NCBI RefSeq assembly: GCF_900128905.1 | Contig: NZ_FQTV01000001.1 | Location: 186,001 to 250,000, forward strand | Length of the DNA stretch: 64,000 bases | Reading direction: 5' to 3' | Source: Bacteroides luti | Lineage (GTDB): Bacteria; Bacteroidota; Bacteroidia; Bacteroidales; Bacteroidaceae | In this document: one piece after another, positions 43,790 to 51,921 of the stretch | Layout: the number at the start of each line of letters is the position of its first letter | Numbering within the stretch: the stretch's first letter is position 1 | Notes under the pieces: model-generated | Told to the model about the DNA's origin: nothing | Database searches by the model: none | What the model saw: only the letters and a program-made list of their open reading frames with translations | Translations under genes and position numbers: made by a program

Positions 43790-44916
43790 CATTTGACCTA
43801 CAATACACGGATTCTAAATCAAATGCTCGTGCCGGATTAATAACTACTGATCACGGGCAGATTGAGACTCCGATTTTTATGCCTGTTGGAACAATAGGTT
43901 CTGTAAAGGCTGTGCATCAAACAGAATTAATCCAGGATATTAAAGCGCAGATAATTCTTGGTAATACTTATCATCTGTATTTGCGTCCGGGATTGGATGT
44001 TCTGGAAAAAGCAGGTGGGTTGCACAAATTTAATAGTTTTGATCGTCCTATGCTTACAGATAGTGGCGGATTTCAGGTTTTCTCGTTATCTGGCATTAGA
44101 AAGTTAAGAGAAGAAGGTGCTGAATTCCGTTCACATATTGATGGCAGCAAGCATATATTTACCCCCGAAAAGGTTATGGATATAGAACGTATAATTGGGG
44201 CGGATATAATGATGGCTTTTGATGAGTGTCCTCCTGGAGATTCTGATTATGCCTATGCTAAAAAATCTCTTGGCTTGACACATCGGTGGTTAGATCGTTG
44301 TTTGAAGCGATTCAATGAGACGGAACCTAAATACGGATATAATCAATCATTATTTCCTATCGTTCAGGGATGTGTTTATCCTGATCTGCGTAAACAGTCT
44401 GCAGAGTTTATTGCTTCGAAAGAATGCGATGGAAATGCTATTGGTGGTCTGGCAGTTGGAGAACCAGTAGAGAAAATGTACGAGATGATTGAATTGGTAA
44501 ATGAAATTTTGCCAAAAGAAAAACCTCGATATCTCATGGGTGTAGGAACTCCTGTGAATATTCTGGAAGGAATAGAAAGAGGTGTTGATATGTTCGACTG
44601 CGTTATGCCTACCCGTAATGGCCGTAATGGTATGTTATTTACTAAAAACGGTATTATGAATATGCGTAATAAGAAATGGGAAACAGACTTCTCTCCTATT
44701 GAAGCCGATGGAGCTTCATATGTAGATACGCTATATTCAAGGGCATATCTACGTCACTTATTTCATGCACAAGAATTGTTAGCTATGCAGATTGCATCGA
44801 TTCATAACCTGGCATTTTATTTATGGTTGGTTGGTGAAGCTCGTAAACATATTATTGCGGGTGATTTTTCTACATGGAAGCCTATGATGGTTAATCGGAT
44901 TTCGACAAGATTATAA
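43786..44916 (+). CDS. tgt: tRNA-guanine transglycosylase
   Basis: The 376-aa enzyme exchanges G34 for preQ1 in tRNAs with GUN anticodons. Motifs include MPVGTIGSVKAV, the first Asp in LTDSGGFQVFSL (about residue 92), GGLAVGE, RYLMGVGTP and the nucleophile region DCVMPTRNGRNG (about 270). The C-terminal zinc motif CxCxxC found in most bacterial enzymes is absent: that place reads EADGASYVDTLYSRAYLRHLFH. Co-translated with lon (4-nt overlap) and followed 11 bp later by the Lpt permease gene. Confidence 0.95.
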   Translation: MTFDLQYTDSKSNARAGLITTDHGQIETPIFMPVGTIGSVKAVHQTELIQDIKAQIILGNTYHLYLRPGLDVLEKAGGLHKFNSFDRPMLTDSGGFQVFSLSGIRKLREEGAEFRSHIDGSKHIFTPEKVMDIERIIGADIMMAFDECPPGDSDYAYAKKSLGLTHRWLDRCLKRFNETEPKYGYNQSLFPIVQGCVYPDLRKQSAEFIASKECDGNAIGGLAVGEPVEKMYEMIELVNEILPKEKPRYLMGVGTPVNILEGIERGVDMFDCVMPTRNGRNGMLFTKNGIMNMRNKKWETDFSPIEADGASYVDTLYSRAYLRHLFHAQELLAMQIASIHNLAFYLWLVGEARKHIIAGDFSTWKPMMVNRISTRL

Positions 44917-44927
44917 CAAATAAAAGG

Positions 44928-46022
44928 ATGAGCAGAAGAATTCTTAAACGGCTGGATTGGTATATAATCAAGAAATTTTTGGGAACATATGTGTTCTCAA
45001 TTGCTTTGATTATTTCTATAGCCGTAGTATTTGACATCAATGAAAAGATGGATAAGTTCATGGAAAATGAGGCACCTCTAAAAGCTATCATTTTCCAATA
45101 TTATATAAATTTCATTCCATATTTTGCTAACTTATTCAGTTCTCTTTTTGTTTTTGTTTCTGTTATATTTTTCACATCAAAACTAGCTGAGAATTCAGAG
45201 ATTATTGCAATGTTTGCTGGGGGAATTAGTTTTAAACGACTGATGCGTCCATATATGATTTCTGCCGCTATTATTTCTATTTTTACTTATGGTTTAGGTT
45301 CTTACGTAATTCCTAAAGGTAATGTTACTAAGCTAAATTTTGAAGATAAATACGTTAAGAAGAAAAAGCAAGATTTTGTTCGGAATGTCCAATTGGAAGT
45401 AGATACTGGTGTTATAGCCTATATTGAAAGGTATCAAGATTACGATAAAACAGGATATCATTTTTCCTTAGATAAATTCAAGGATAAGAAATTAGTTTCA
45501 CACCTTACTGCGCAATCAATTTCATACGATTCTACCTCTTTGTATAAATGGACTCTTCATGATTATATGGTGCGAGAGTTAAATGGACTAAAAGAGAAGC
45601 TTTATCGTGGAGACAAAAAAGATACGACGATAGTAATGGAACCATCTGATTTCCTTATTATGAAGAATCAGCAAGAAACAATGACCAGTCCGGCTTTACG
45701 CGAATACATTATTAAGCAAAAGCAACGTGGATTTGCAAATATAAAAGAGTTTGAGATTGAGTATGAAAGACGAATTGCAATGTCATTTGCCTCGTTCATT
45801 TTAACAACTATAGGGCTGGCTCTTTCCTCCCGTAAAATTAAAGGGGGAATGGGATTGCATTTAGGACTCGGTATCGGCTTAAGTTTTACTTATATCATGT
45901 TTCAAACAGTATCTTCTACATTTGCAATTAATGGAAATGTTCCGCCGATGATAGCAGTATGGATCCCCAATATGGTATTTACTATTATAGCGATAGCTCT
46001 TTATCATAATGCTCCTAAATAA
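44928..46022 (+). CDS. LptF/LptG-family LPS export permease
   Basis: A 364-aa YjgP/YjgQ-type permease with N-terminal helix pair after RLDWYIIKKFLGTYVFSIALII, about six membrane helices in 3+3 arrangement, and a central periplasmic beta-jellyroll (about residues 130-270). DINEKMDKF and GGISFKRLMRPYMISA are typical of the family. It belongs to the LptB2FG complex that extracts LPS from the inner membrane. Whether it is F or G cannot be settled. Last gene of lon-tgt-lpt; a strong terminator follows. Confidence 0.9.
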   Translation: MSRRILKRLDWYIIKKFLGTYVFSIALIISIAVVFDINEKMDKFMENEAPLKAIIFQYYINFIPYFANLFSSLFVFVSVIFFTSKLAENSEIIAMFAGGISFKRLMRPYMISAAIISIFTYGLGSYVIPKGNVTKLNFEDKYVKKKKQDFVRNVQLEVDTGVIAYIERYQDYDKTGYHFSLDKFKDKKLVSHLTAQSISYDSTSLYKWTLHDYMVRELNGLKEKLYRGDKKDTTIVMEPSDFLIMKNQQETMTSPALREYIIKQKQRGFANIKEFEIEYERRIAMSFASFILTTIGLALSSRKIKGGMGLHLGLGIGLSFTYIMFQTVSSTFAINGNVPPMIAVWIPNMVFTIIAIALYHNAPK

Positions 46023-46056
46023 AAGGGGGAGTAGGATTTAAAATTTGATAAAAATG

Positions 46057-46099
46057 AAAGTTCCGCAACATTGTTATATGACAATAGTTGCGGAACTTT
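46057..46099. terminator. Bidirectional terminator between lptF/G and the redoxin gene
   Basis: Stem AAAGTTCCGCAAC (46057-46069) with its complement at 46087-46099 and an inner ATTGT/ACAAT helix. T-rich tracts exist on both exits. Confidence 0.9.
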
Positions 46100-46139
46100 G
46101 TTTTTGTTGTATTCTTTTCCCTTAAGTAATTGTCCTCTC

Positions 46140-46634
46140 TTAATTTATAAAAGAAGAGAGTTCAGATGCAGAGATGTTTTTGGCTATAATTACACCATTT
46201 TCATCTAATAAATAGCTACTAAAACCTCTATCTAAGCTATATTCTTTAAAGATTTCAGAGGTTTCACCTTTTGTATCAACGAAACAAACAAGTGATGCTA
46301 TTTGATCTTTACGTACTGTTTCCTTAAAAACCGACTGATATTCATCAAACGAGATGGAAACAAATTTAACTTTCTTGAAAGAATCCCTGATTGCATTGTT
46401 TAAACTAACATTTTGCATTCTGGATTGCGCATCATAACTAGCCCAAAAGTTAATTAGCACATACTGACCTTTCAGGTCTTTCAAATTAAGTTGATGATTT
46501 TTGAGAGTAGTTCTGAAACTAAAATCGGGAGCTACATCTCCAATGTTCAAACCGCCAGTGGGTTTGTCTTTTCCAACAAAAGAAGTCAAGGAAGTGATTA
46601 ATAATACAACAAAAAGCCATTTTACATACTTCAT
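46140..46634 (-). CDS. Thioredoxin-fold redoxin (AhpC/TSA-like) without CxxC, exported
   Basis: A 164-aa protein with an N-terminal signal or anchor (VKWLFVVLLITSLTSFVG) and a thioredoxin/AhpC-TSA fold: IGDVAPDFSFRTT, LKDLKGQYVLINFWASYDAQSR, VSISFDEYQSVF, GFSSYLLDENGVIIAK. In active TlpA/thioredoxins the WAS is followed by W-C-x-x-C; here it reads WASYDAQSR, so both redox cysteines are missing, and the only cysteine is in LVCFVD. It may be a structural or binding relative, not an oxidoreductase. Its ATG lies inside a TTACAT/ATGTAA hairpin, and the leader is long and structured. Confidence 0.85.
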   Translation of the reverse strand: MKYVKWLFVVLLITSLTSFVGKDKPTGGLNIGDVAPDFSFRTTLKNHQLNLKDLKGQYVLINFWASYDAQSRMQNVSLNNAIRDSFKKVKFVSISFDEYQSVFKETVRKDQIASLVCFVDTKGETSEIFKEYSLDRGFSSYLLDENGVIIAKNISASELSSFIN

Positions 46635-46767
46635 GTAATTAGGTTTTAGTTAATACTATCCAGGACTGCCCTAAACAGCAGCTTCTACCCGGAACATTAT
46701 CTGGTTTTGTGTGCTTTCAGAAGCGAATTGTCTGAAAATCAAAACATTATTTTTTAGAAGCCTAAGG
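46635..46767 (-). promoter_or_regulatory. Long structured leader of the redoxin gene (or a separate small RNA)
   Basis: Between the TATATTTG box at 46768-46775 and the start codon, the minus-strand RNA can form TTTCAGA/TCTGAAA, CCAG/CTGG enclosing CTGC/GCAG, and a closing TTAGG/CCTAA pairing. This is more structure and higher G+C than the surrounding spacer. No riboswitch class was recognised. Confidence 0.4.
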
Positions 46768-46775
46768 CAAATATA
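46768..46775 (-). promoter_or_regulatory. -7 box upstream of the redoxin leader
   Basis: Minus-strand TATATTTG, 134 bp from the redoxin ATG. Confidence 0.5.
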
Positions 46776-46861
46776 AGCATATATAATTTATAAATCCAAA
46801 TATTGTATCTATTAAGCGGCTACTTTTCATATTTTTTATGATAAAACATACAAAAATTGAC

Positions 46862-46869
46862 TACTTTTG
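46862..46869 (+). promoter_or_regulatory. -7 box for serB
   Basis: TACTTTTG followed by CAGCC, 23 bp upstream of the ATG. Confidence 0.65.
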
Positions 46870-46891
46870 CAGCCAAATTAACGAGTAAAAT

Positions 46892-48127
46892 ATGAATGAA
46901 TCAGCAACAGAATTGATATTAATACGTATTACTGGCGAAGACCGCCCTGGACTTACAGCTTCTGTTACAGAAATATTAGCTAAATACGACGTAACCATTC
47001 TAGATATTGGTCAAGCCGATATCCACAATACACTATCTTTAGGAATTCTTTTTAAAACAGAGGAACATCATTCCGGCTTTATTATGAAAGAGCTTTTATT
47101 TAAAGCCTCTTCTTTAGGCATAACAATTCGTTTCTATCCTATTTCAGTTGAGGAGTATGAGAACTGGGTAGGTATGCAAGGAAAAAACAGATATATATTG
47201 ACTCTTTTAGGGAGGAAGCTTTCGGCGACTCAAATATCTGCAGTTACAAGGATTGTAGCGGATCAAGGAATGAATATTGATGCAATAAAGAGATTGACTG
47301 GCCGTATTCCTCTTGACGAGCAAAAGGCAAATATACGATCATGTATTGAGTTGTCTGTTCGTGGAAATCCAAAAAATCACGAAGAGATGCAAGCTAAGCT
47401 CTTGAAGTTATCAGGTGAACTTGATATGGACTATTCGCTTCAGTTAGATAACATGTATCGTAGAATGCGCCGCTTAATATGCTTTGATATGGATTCAACA
47501 TTGATAGAAACAGAAGTTATTGACGAACTAGCGGTGAGAGCTGGTGTTGGCGATGAAGTTAAAGCTATTACGGAAAGTGCAATGCGTGGTGAAATTGACT
47601 TTACTGAAAGTTTTCGTAGAAGAGTTGCTTTACTGAAAGGCCTTGATGAATCGGTAATGAAAGAAATTGCTGAGAAATTACCTATTACCGAAGGTGTTGA
47701 TCGTCTCATGTTTGTTTTAAAACGCTACGGATATAAAATAGCAATCCTTTCAGGAGGATTTACCTATTTTGGAAATTACCTGAAACAAAAATATGGTATT
47801 GATTATGTTTATGCTAACGAATTAGAGATAATCGATGGAAAACTTACAGGAAAATATTTAGGAGATGTTGTTGATGGTAAACGAAAAGCAGAATTATTAA
47901 GATTGATAGCTCAGGTAGAAAATGTAGATATAGCACAAACTATAGCTGTTGGTGATGGTGCAAATGACCTTCCAATGCTTGGAATTGCCGGGTTAGGAAT
48001 TGCTTATCATGCAAAACCAAAAGTGAAACAGAATGCTAAACAGTCAATTAACACGATTGGGCTGGATGGAGTTTTGTATTTCTTAGGTTTTAAAGATTCC
48101 TATCTGGATGAACAAGGAAAATTGTAA
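46892..48127 (+). CDS. serB: Phosphoserine phosphatase with two ACT domains
   Basis: The 411-aa enzyme dephosphorylates O-phosphoserine, the last step of serine synthesis. Two N-terminal ACT-type regulatory domains (about residues 8-85, RITGEDRPGLTASVTEIL, and 96-175) precede a HAD phosphatase with the nucleophile motif FDMDSTLIETE (about 193), LSGGFTYF and VGDGANDLPML. The ACT domains suggest amino-acid feedback. It is monocistronic with its own promoter; serine also feeds the nearby spt product, though this is only a pathway link. Confidence 0.95.
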   Translation: MNESATELILIRITGEDRPGLTASVTEILAKYDVTILDIGQADIHNTLSLGILFKTEEHHSGFIMKELLFKASSLGITIRFYPISVEEYENWVGMQGKNRYILTLLGRKLSATQISAVTRIVADQGMNIDAIKRLTGRIPLDEQKANIRSCIELSVRGNPKNHEEMQAKLLKLSGELDMDYSLQLDNMYRRMRRLICFDMDSTLIETEVIDELAVRAGVGDEVKAITESAMRGEIDFTESFRRRVALLKGLDESVMKEIAEKLPITEGVDRLMFVLKRYGYKIAILSGGFTYFGNYLKQKYGIDYVYANELEIIDGKLTGKYLGDVVDGKRKAELLRLIAQVENVDIAQTIAVGDGANDLPMLGIAGLGIAYHAKPKVKQNAKQSINTIGLDGVLYFLGFKDSYLDEQGKL

Positions 48128-48189
48128 TGCTTATGATTGTAGTTACTAACAATTCTTAGTGCAGAATACAAATCGTGCATTCTTTTTTC

Positions 48190-48197
48190 TATCTTTG
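48190..48197 (+). promoter_or_regulatory. -7 box for the DEAD-box helicase gene
   Basis: TATCTTTG 19 bp before the ATG at 48217, so the leader is very short. Confidence 0.6.
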
Positions 48198-48216
48198 TAT
48201 ATTAATAATTTGATGA

Positions 48217-49437
48217 ATGAAATTTTCGGAACTTAATTTAAATGACACAGTGCTTCAGGCGCTTGATGCCATGAACTTTGATGAGTGCACACCTGTGCAA
48301 GAAAACGCTATCCCCGTTATTCTTGAAGGTAAAGACCTAATTGCTGTTGCGCAGACTGGTACAGGTAAAACTGCTGCATTTTTACTTCCTATATTAGATA
48401 AACTTTCACGTGAAAAACATCCTGATGATTCTATAAATTGTATCATAATGTCTCCAACGCGAGAGTTAGCTCAGCAAATAGATCAGCAAATGGAAGGCTT
48501 TTCTTATTTTATGCCGGTTTCCAGTGTTGCTGTATATGGAGGAAGTGATGGTATTCAGTTTGAGCAGCAAAAAAAAGGACTAACATTAGGTGCTGATGTT
48601 GTAATTGCAACTCCCGGACGTCTTCTGAGTCATTTAAGTTTAGGTTATGTAGATTTATCACGTGTTTCTTATTTTGTTCTTGATGAAGCAGATCGTATGC
48701 TCGATATGGGATTTTACGATGACATTATGCAAGTGGTAAAGTTAATGCCAAAAGAGCGACAAACAATTATGTTTTCTGCTACTATGCCAGCTAATATTCA
48801 AAAATTGGCAAACAATATCTTAAGAGATCCTGTTGAAATTAAACTTGCTGTTTCAAAACCAGCTGAGAAAATTATTCAGGCGGCTTATGTATGCTATGAA
48901 AATCAGAAATTAGATATTATACAAAGTCTGTTTATAGATGAAGTGCCTGAAAAGGCTATTATTTTCGCATCCTCAAAGCTTAAAGTTAAAGAAGTTACAA
49001 AATCGTTGAAAAGATTAAAGCTGAATGTAGGCGAAATGCATTCAGACTTAGACCAATCTCAACGCGAATTTATTATGCGTGAGTTTAAAAATGGTCGAAT
49101 AAATATTTTAGTAGCTACTGATATTGTATCCCGAGGTATTGATATTGACGATATAAGATTGGTCATAAACTATGATGTGCCTAACGATTCAGAAGATTAT
49201 GTACATCGTATTGGTCGTACTGCCCGTGCTAATAATGATGGAGTTGCTATTACTTTTGTCAATGAGAAGGAACAAACAGCGTTTAAATCAATTGAAGATT
49301 TCTTAGAAAAGACAATTTATAAAATTCCTGTTCCTGAAAACTTAGGTGAGGCTCCTGAATACAACCCACGTTCACATAATAGAAAAAGTAATTTCAAAGG
49401 CAAGAAAAAGTTTTCAGGAAAGAGAAAAGAAAAATAA
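48217..49437 (+). CDS. DEAD-box RNA helicase (RhlE-like)
   Basis: A 406-aa ATP-dependent RNA helicase. The Q motif (FDECTPVQENAIP), Walker A AQTGTGKT (about residues 47-54), PTRELAQQ, the DEAD box in VLDEADRMLDMGF, SAT, RGIDIDDI and HRIGRTAR are all present. The last 40 residues are basic (NRKSNFKGKKKFSGKRKEK) and likely bind RNA. RhlE-type helicases act in ribosome assembly or RNA decay; the exact role is unknown. A terminator follows. Confidence 0.94.
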   Translation: MKFSELNLNDTVLQALDAMNFDECTPVQENAIPVILEGKDLIAVAQTGTGKTAAFLLPILDKLSREKHPDDSINCIIMSPTRELAQQIDQQMEGFSYFMPVSSVAVYGGSDGIQFEQQKKGLTLGADVVIATPGRLLSHLSLGYVDLSRVSYFVLDEADRMLDMGFYDDIMQVVKLMPKERQTIMFSATMPANIQKLANNILRDPVEIKLAVSKPAEKIIQAAYVCYENQKLDIIQSLFIDEVPEKAIIFASSKLKVKEVTKSLKRLKLNVGEMHSDLDQSQREFIMREFKNGRINILVATDIVSRGIDIDDIRLVINYDVPNDSEDYVHRIGRTARANNDGVAITFVNEKEQTAFKSIEDFLEKTIYKIPVPENLGEAPEYNPRSHNRKSNFKGKKKFSGKRKEK

Positions 49438-49466
49438 TCAGCTTTATTTCAGTATAAAACAATATT

Positions 49467-49504
49467 AAGTGGCAATATATAAAGGTATTGTCACTTTTTT
49501 TTTA
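49467..49504 (+). terminator. Terminator of the DEAD-box helicase gene
   Basis: 11-bp stem with one G-T pair (49467-49477 with 49486-49496) followed by a T8 run. Confidence 0.85.
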
Positions 49505-49512
49505 GAAGAAGA

Positions 49513-49857
49513 TTATATCTTTTCGATATAAGTTTCATTCACAATTGCGAGATTAAATAAATCTACAGAGCCAATTAAGTATACAAAAACAGGGTCTCCT
49601 AACTTAGTATTCGTAGAATATTCAGATATGAAATCTAGCAGCTTCTCTCCTATTGAGTTTTTAAGCTCCTTTCTAATCTCGCTGAGATTTATTTCTTTTT
49701 TTGATAAAAATAGTACTCCTGATAACCAAATTACGGATTCAATTTCTTCTTCCAAAGTAAAGAAACGGACCAAGCGTTGTTGGTCTATTTCTATTACTTG
49801 TTTCTTATACAAGTTATCAGGAGAAAGAATTAGATAATGAGAAGCTATTTGTTTCAT
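49513..49857 (-). CDS. Hypothetical protein at the end of the ileS-lspA operon
   Basis: A 114-aa soluble protein, not recognised. It begins with a beta segment (HYLILSPDNLYKKQVIEI), followed by EEEIESVIWLSGVLFLS and an acidic/basic helix (EIRKELKNSIGEKLLDFISEY). No signal peptide, cysteine or metal motif. Its start shares one base with the stop of the DUF4296 gene, so it is co-translated with it. Similar small proteins of this position may exist in relatives; function unknown. Confidence 0.65.
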   Translation of the reverse strand: MKQIASHYLILSPDNLYKKQVIEIDQQRLVRFFTLEEEIESVIWLSGVLFLSKKEINLSEIRKELKNSIGEKLLDFISEYSTNTKLGDPVFVYLIGSVDLFNLAIVNETYIEKI

Positions 49858-50864
49858 TATCTAATTCTCGGTTGCTGAGTAGGTTGATTATTAATATTAC
49901 GCATATCGTTACTTGCATTTTTCTTGCTTTTACGACGAGGTCCTGATGTCCTGAAATCTGTTTTGTTAACAGTATCAATAACCACAGGTTGCGTATTCTG
50001 TATTACTTCATGCTTGTTAGCTGTATCCTTCTTCAATGAATCAACTTTATTAACAGGAGACATCTTAGTCATCTGTTTGGTATCCTTCTTTACATGGTAC
50101 CTTGTTAATGCTATCTTATCTACTATTAAAGCATCTTTAGAGAAATGGCTAAGCTGATCGTAATAAACAAATCCTTTAATCTCCTTTATTTTGCAAGCTG
50201 AATCATTTTGAATTCGTATGTCATACATACCAGAATATCTGATATTTCTTGTTTCAGAAATAATTGAATCTGTGCTATATTTAATATTCAATGACATAAC
50301 AGCATCCTGAGGATGTTGTTTTGCCGAAACAAATGAACACCTGATGCTCCACAAAATAATATCTTTCTCTTTGTAATTACTATCTGGATAGATAGTAAAG
50401 AAGAACTTATTTGTAGCTTTAGATTGAGTTAACTTATAAAGTTTTTGTTTGCGCCATACGTTTACGGTATCTCCGGTCTGCGACTGTTGTTGTTCACTTT
50501 CACCGCTTGAAGCAATTAAATTAGTGATATCCTCTTTTTGGGAAGTCAGTCTTTTAGTAACTTCATCGTAAATTTTTACAAAGTCCTCTGTGTTTCGAGA
50601 ATACCATTCAAGTGAATGGTCAAAAGCTTCTTCTGTTATGCCATATTTTTCAAAAACATAATTCATATACAGCGCTTGCTTATAATGTTCTTCAGGTGGC
50701 AAATTTGCAGCCATTGATTTGGCTAAATGATAATCTACCAAAACATCTTCCATTTCACCTTTTGAAAGCACATCAGCAGGCATTTTCTTTTTACAAGAGG
50801 ATAATCCAATGCAAGAAAGAAGAACAAACCCTACAAAAAAATTATTTAGTTTGTGGTTCATCAT
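49857..50864 (-). CDS. DUF4296 lipoprotein
   Basis: The 335-aa protein has a lipoprotein signal (FFVGFVLLSCIGLSSCKKK; lipobox LSSC) and then the DUF4296 domain (about residues 28-110): PADVLSKGEMEDVLVDYHLAKSMA and MNYVFEKYGITEEAFDHSLEWYSRN. The rest is a less conserved beta-rich middle and a low-complexity, basic C-terminus (SGPRRKSKKNASND). Function unknown. It overlaps lspA by 23 nt; its own lipoprotein signal would be processed by LspA. Confidence 0.85.
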   Translation of the reverse strand: MMNHKLNNFFVGFVLLSCIGLSSCKKKMPADVLSKGEMEDVLVDYHLAKSMAANLPPEEHYKQALYMNYVFEKYGITEEAFDHSLEWYSRNTEDFVKIYDEVTKRLTSQKEDITNLIASSGESEQQQSQTGDTVNVWRKQKLYKLTQSKATNKFFFTIYPDSNYKEKDIILWSIRCSFVSAKQHPQDAVMSLNIKYSTDSIISETRNIRYSGMYDIRIQNDSACKIKEIKGFVYYDQLSHFSKDALIVDKIALTRYHVKKDTKQMTKMSPVNKVDSLKKDTANKHEVIQNTQPVVIDTVNKTDFRTSGPRRKSKKNASNDMRNINNQPTQQPRIR

Positions 50865-51516
50865 TATTAATTACTTCTTTTTTAGTAGAATGACCTTCAT
50901 TCAGATATTTACTATAAAAGAGAAGAAGAGCTACTATACCGCAACTAATTGAAGCATCGGCAAAATTGAATATAGGACTGAAAAATATGAAATGTTCGCC
51001 ACCAACAAACGGAATCCAGCTAGGCCATGTTGTATCAATTATTGGGAAATAAAACATGTCTACTACCTTACCGTAAAGCAAGGAAGAATAACCTCCGCCG
51101 TCAGGCATAAATGTAGCCAACGAAGCATTAATATAATTTTCAGGAACACTTGCGCTAAAAATTACTCCATAAAATATGCTGTCAATGATATTACCTAATG
51201 CTCCAGCAAGTATCATTGAAAGACATACTATATAGCCAGTTTTATAATTCTTCTTAACAACCTTAACTATATAATAACCAATTAATGATACAGCAATGAT
51301 TCTGAATGATGTAAGAAATAGCTTCCCGAATATTTCCATTCCGAAAGCCATTCCATTATTTTCAGTAAAATAAATGTAAAACCAATCCCCGCAAACACGA
51401 ATATTTTCATGTAAATACATTCCTGTTTTTACGAGGATCTTTATTATTTGGTCAATTACAAGTACAGAAATTATAATCAGAACAGATATCTGTCCTTTCG
51501 TAATTTTTATTTTCAT
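50842..51516 (-). CDS. lspA: Signal peptidase II (lipoprotein signal peptidase)
   Basis: A 224-aa membrane protease that cleaves lipoprotein signal peptides after lipidation. It has four membrane helices and both catalytic aspartates: the N-x-x-D in LAGALGNIIDSIF and F-N-x-A-D in PIFNFADASIS. An insertion around residues 135-175 makes it longer than the E. coli enzyme (164 aa), a common feature of the phylum. It abuts the TraR/DksA-like gene with no gap. Confidence 0.94.
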   Translation of the reverse strand: MKIKITKGQISVLIIISVLVIDQIIKILVKTGMYLHENIRVCGDWFYIYFTENNGMAFGMEIFGKLFLTSFRIIAVSLIGYYIVKVVKKNYKTGYIVCLSMILAGALGNIIDSIFYGVIFSASVPENYINASLATFMPDGGGYSSLLYGKVVDMFYFPIIDTTWPSWIPFVGGEHFIFFSPIFNFADASISCGIVALLLFYSKYLNEGHSTKKEVINNDEPQTK

Positions 51517-51897
51517 TTATTTTTTTCCGTCATTTTTAGCTTCAATGCTCAATGTTGCATGAGGCACAGCGCGTAATCGTTCTGCAGGAATCAATTTTCC
51601 TGTTTCACGACAGATACCATATGTTTTATTTTCAATACGCACCAAAGCAGCCTGAAGACTTTGAATAAATTTTTGCTGTCTTAAAGCCAAACGGCCTACT
51701 TCTTCTTTAGACAAAGTATTTGCTCCTTCTTCCAGAACTTTGTATGTTGGTGATGTATCAATTATATCATTACCATCCTGATTCATTATACTTAATTTAA
51801 GCTGATCGTAATCAAGTTGAGCTTTTTCAAGTTTTTCCTTGATTATAGTGCGGAATTCATCCAATTCCGCATCAGAGTATCTCGTCTTTTCTGCCAT
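51517..51897 (-). CDS. TraR/DksA-family protein lacking most zinc ligands
   Basis: A 126-aa protein with an N-terminal helical hairpin (DELDEFRTIIKEKLEKAQLDYDQLKLS; TLSKEEVGRLALRQQKFIQSLQAALVRI) and the C-terminal DksA/TraR zinc-finger fold YGICRETGKLIPAERLRAVPHATLSIEAK. The family normally has four cysteines; here only the first is kept (ICRETG; later positions are T, S and A). It may bind RNA polymerase's secondary channel without zinc. It lies 24 bp after ileS and precedes lspA directly. Confidence 0.88.
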   Translation of the reverse strand: MAEKTRYSDAELDEFRTIIKEKLEKAQLDYDQLKLSIMNQDGNDIIDTSPTYKVLEEGANTLSKEEVGRLALRQQKFIQSLQAALVRIENKTYGICRETGKLIPAERLRAVPHATLSIEAKNDGKK

Positions 51898-51921
51898 AGT
51901 TATATTGCTTTAAAGTTTTAT

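Noticed and set aside
46640..46766. 6S RNA or a known riboswitch class
   Set aside because: Helices are visible, but I could not match the conserved cores of any class from sequence alone, so only a structured leader is claimed.
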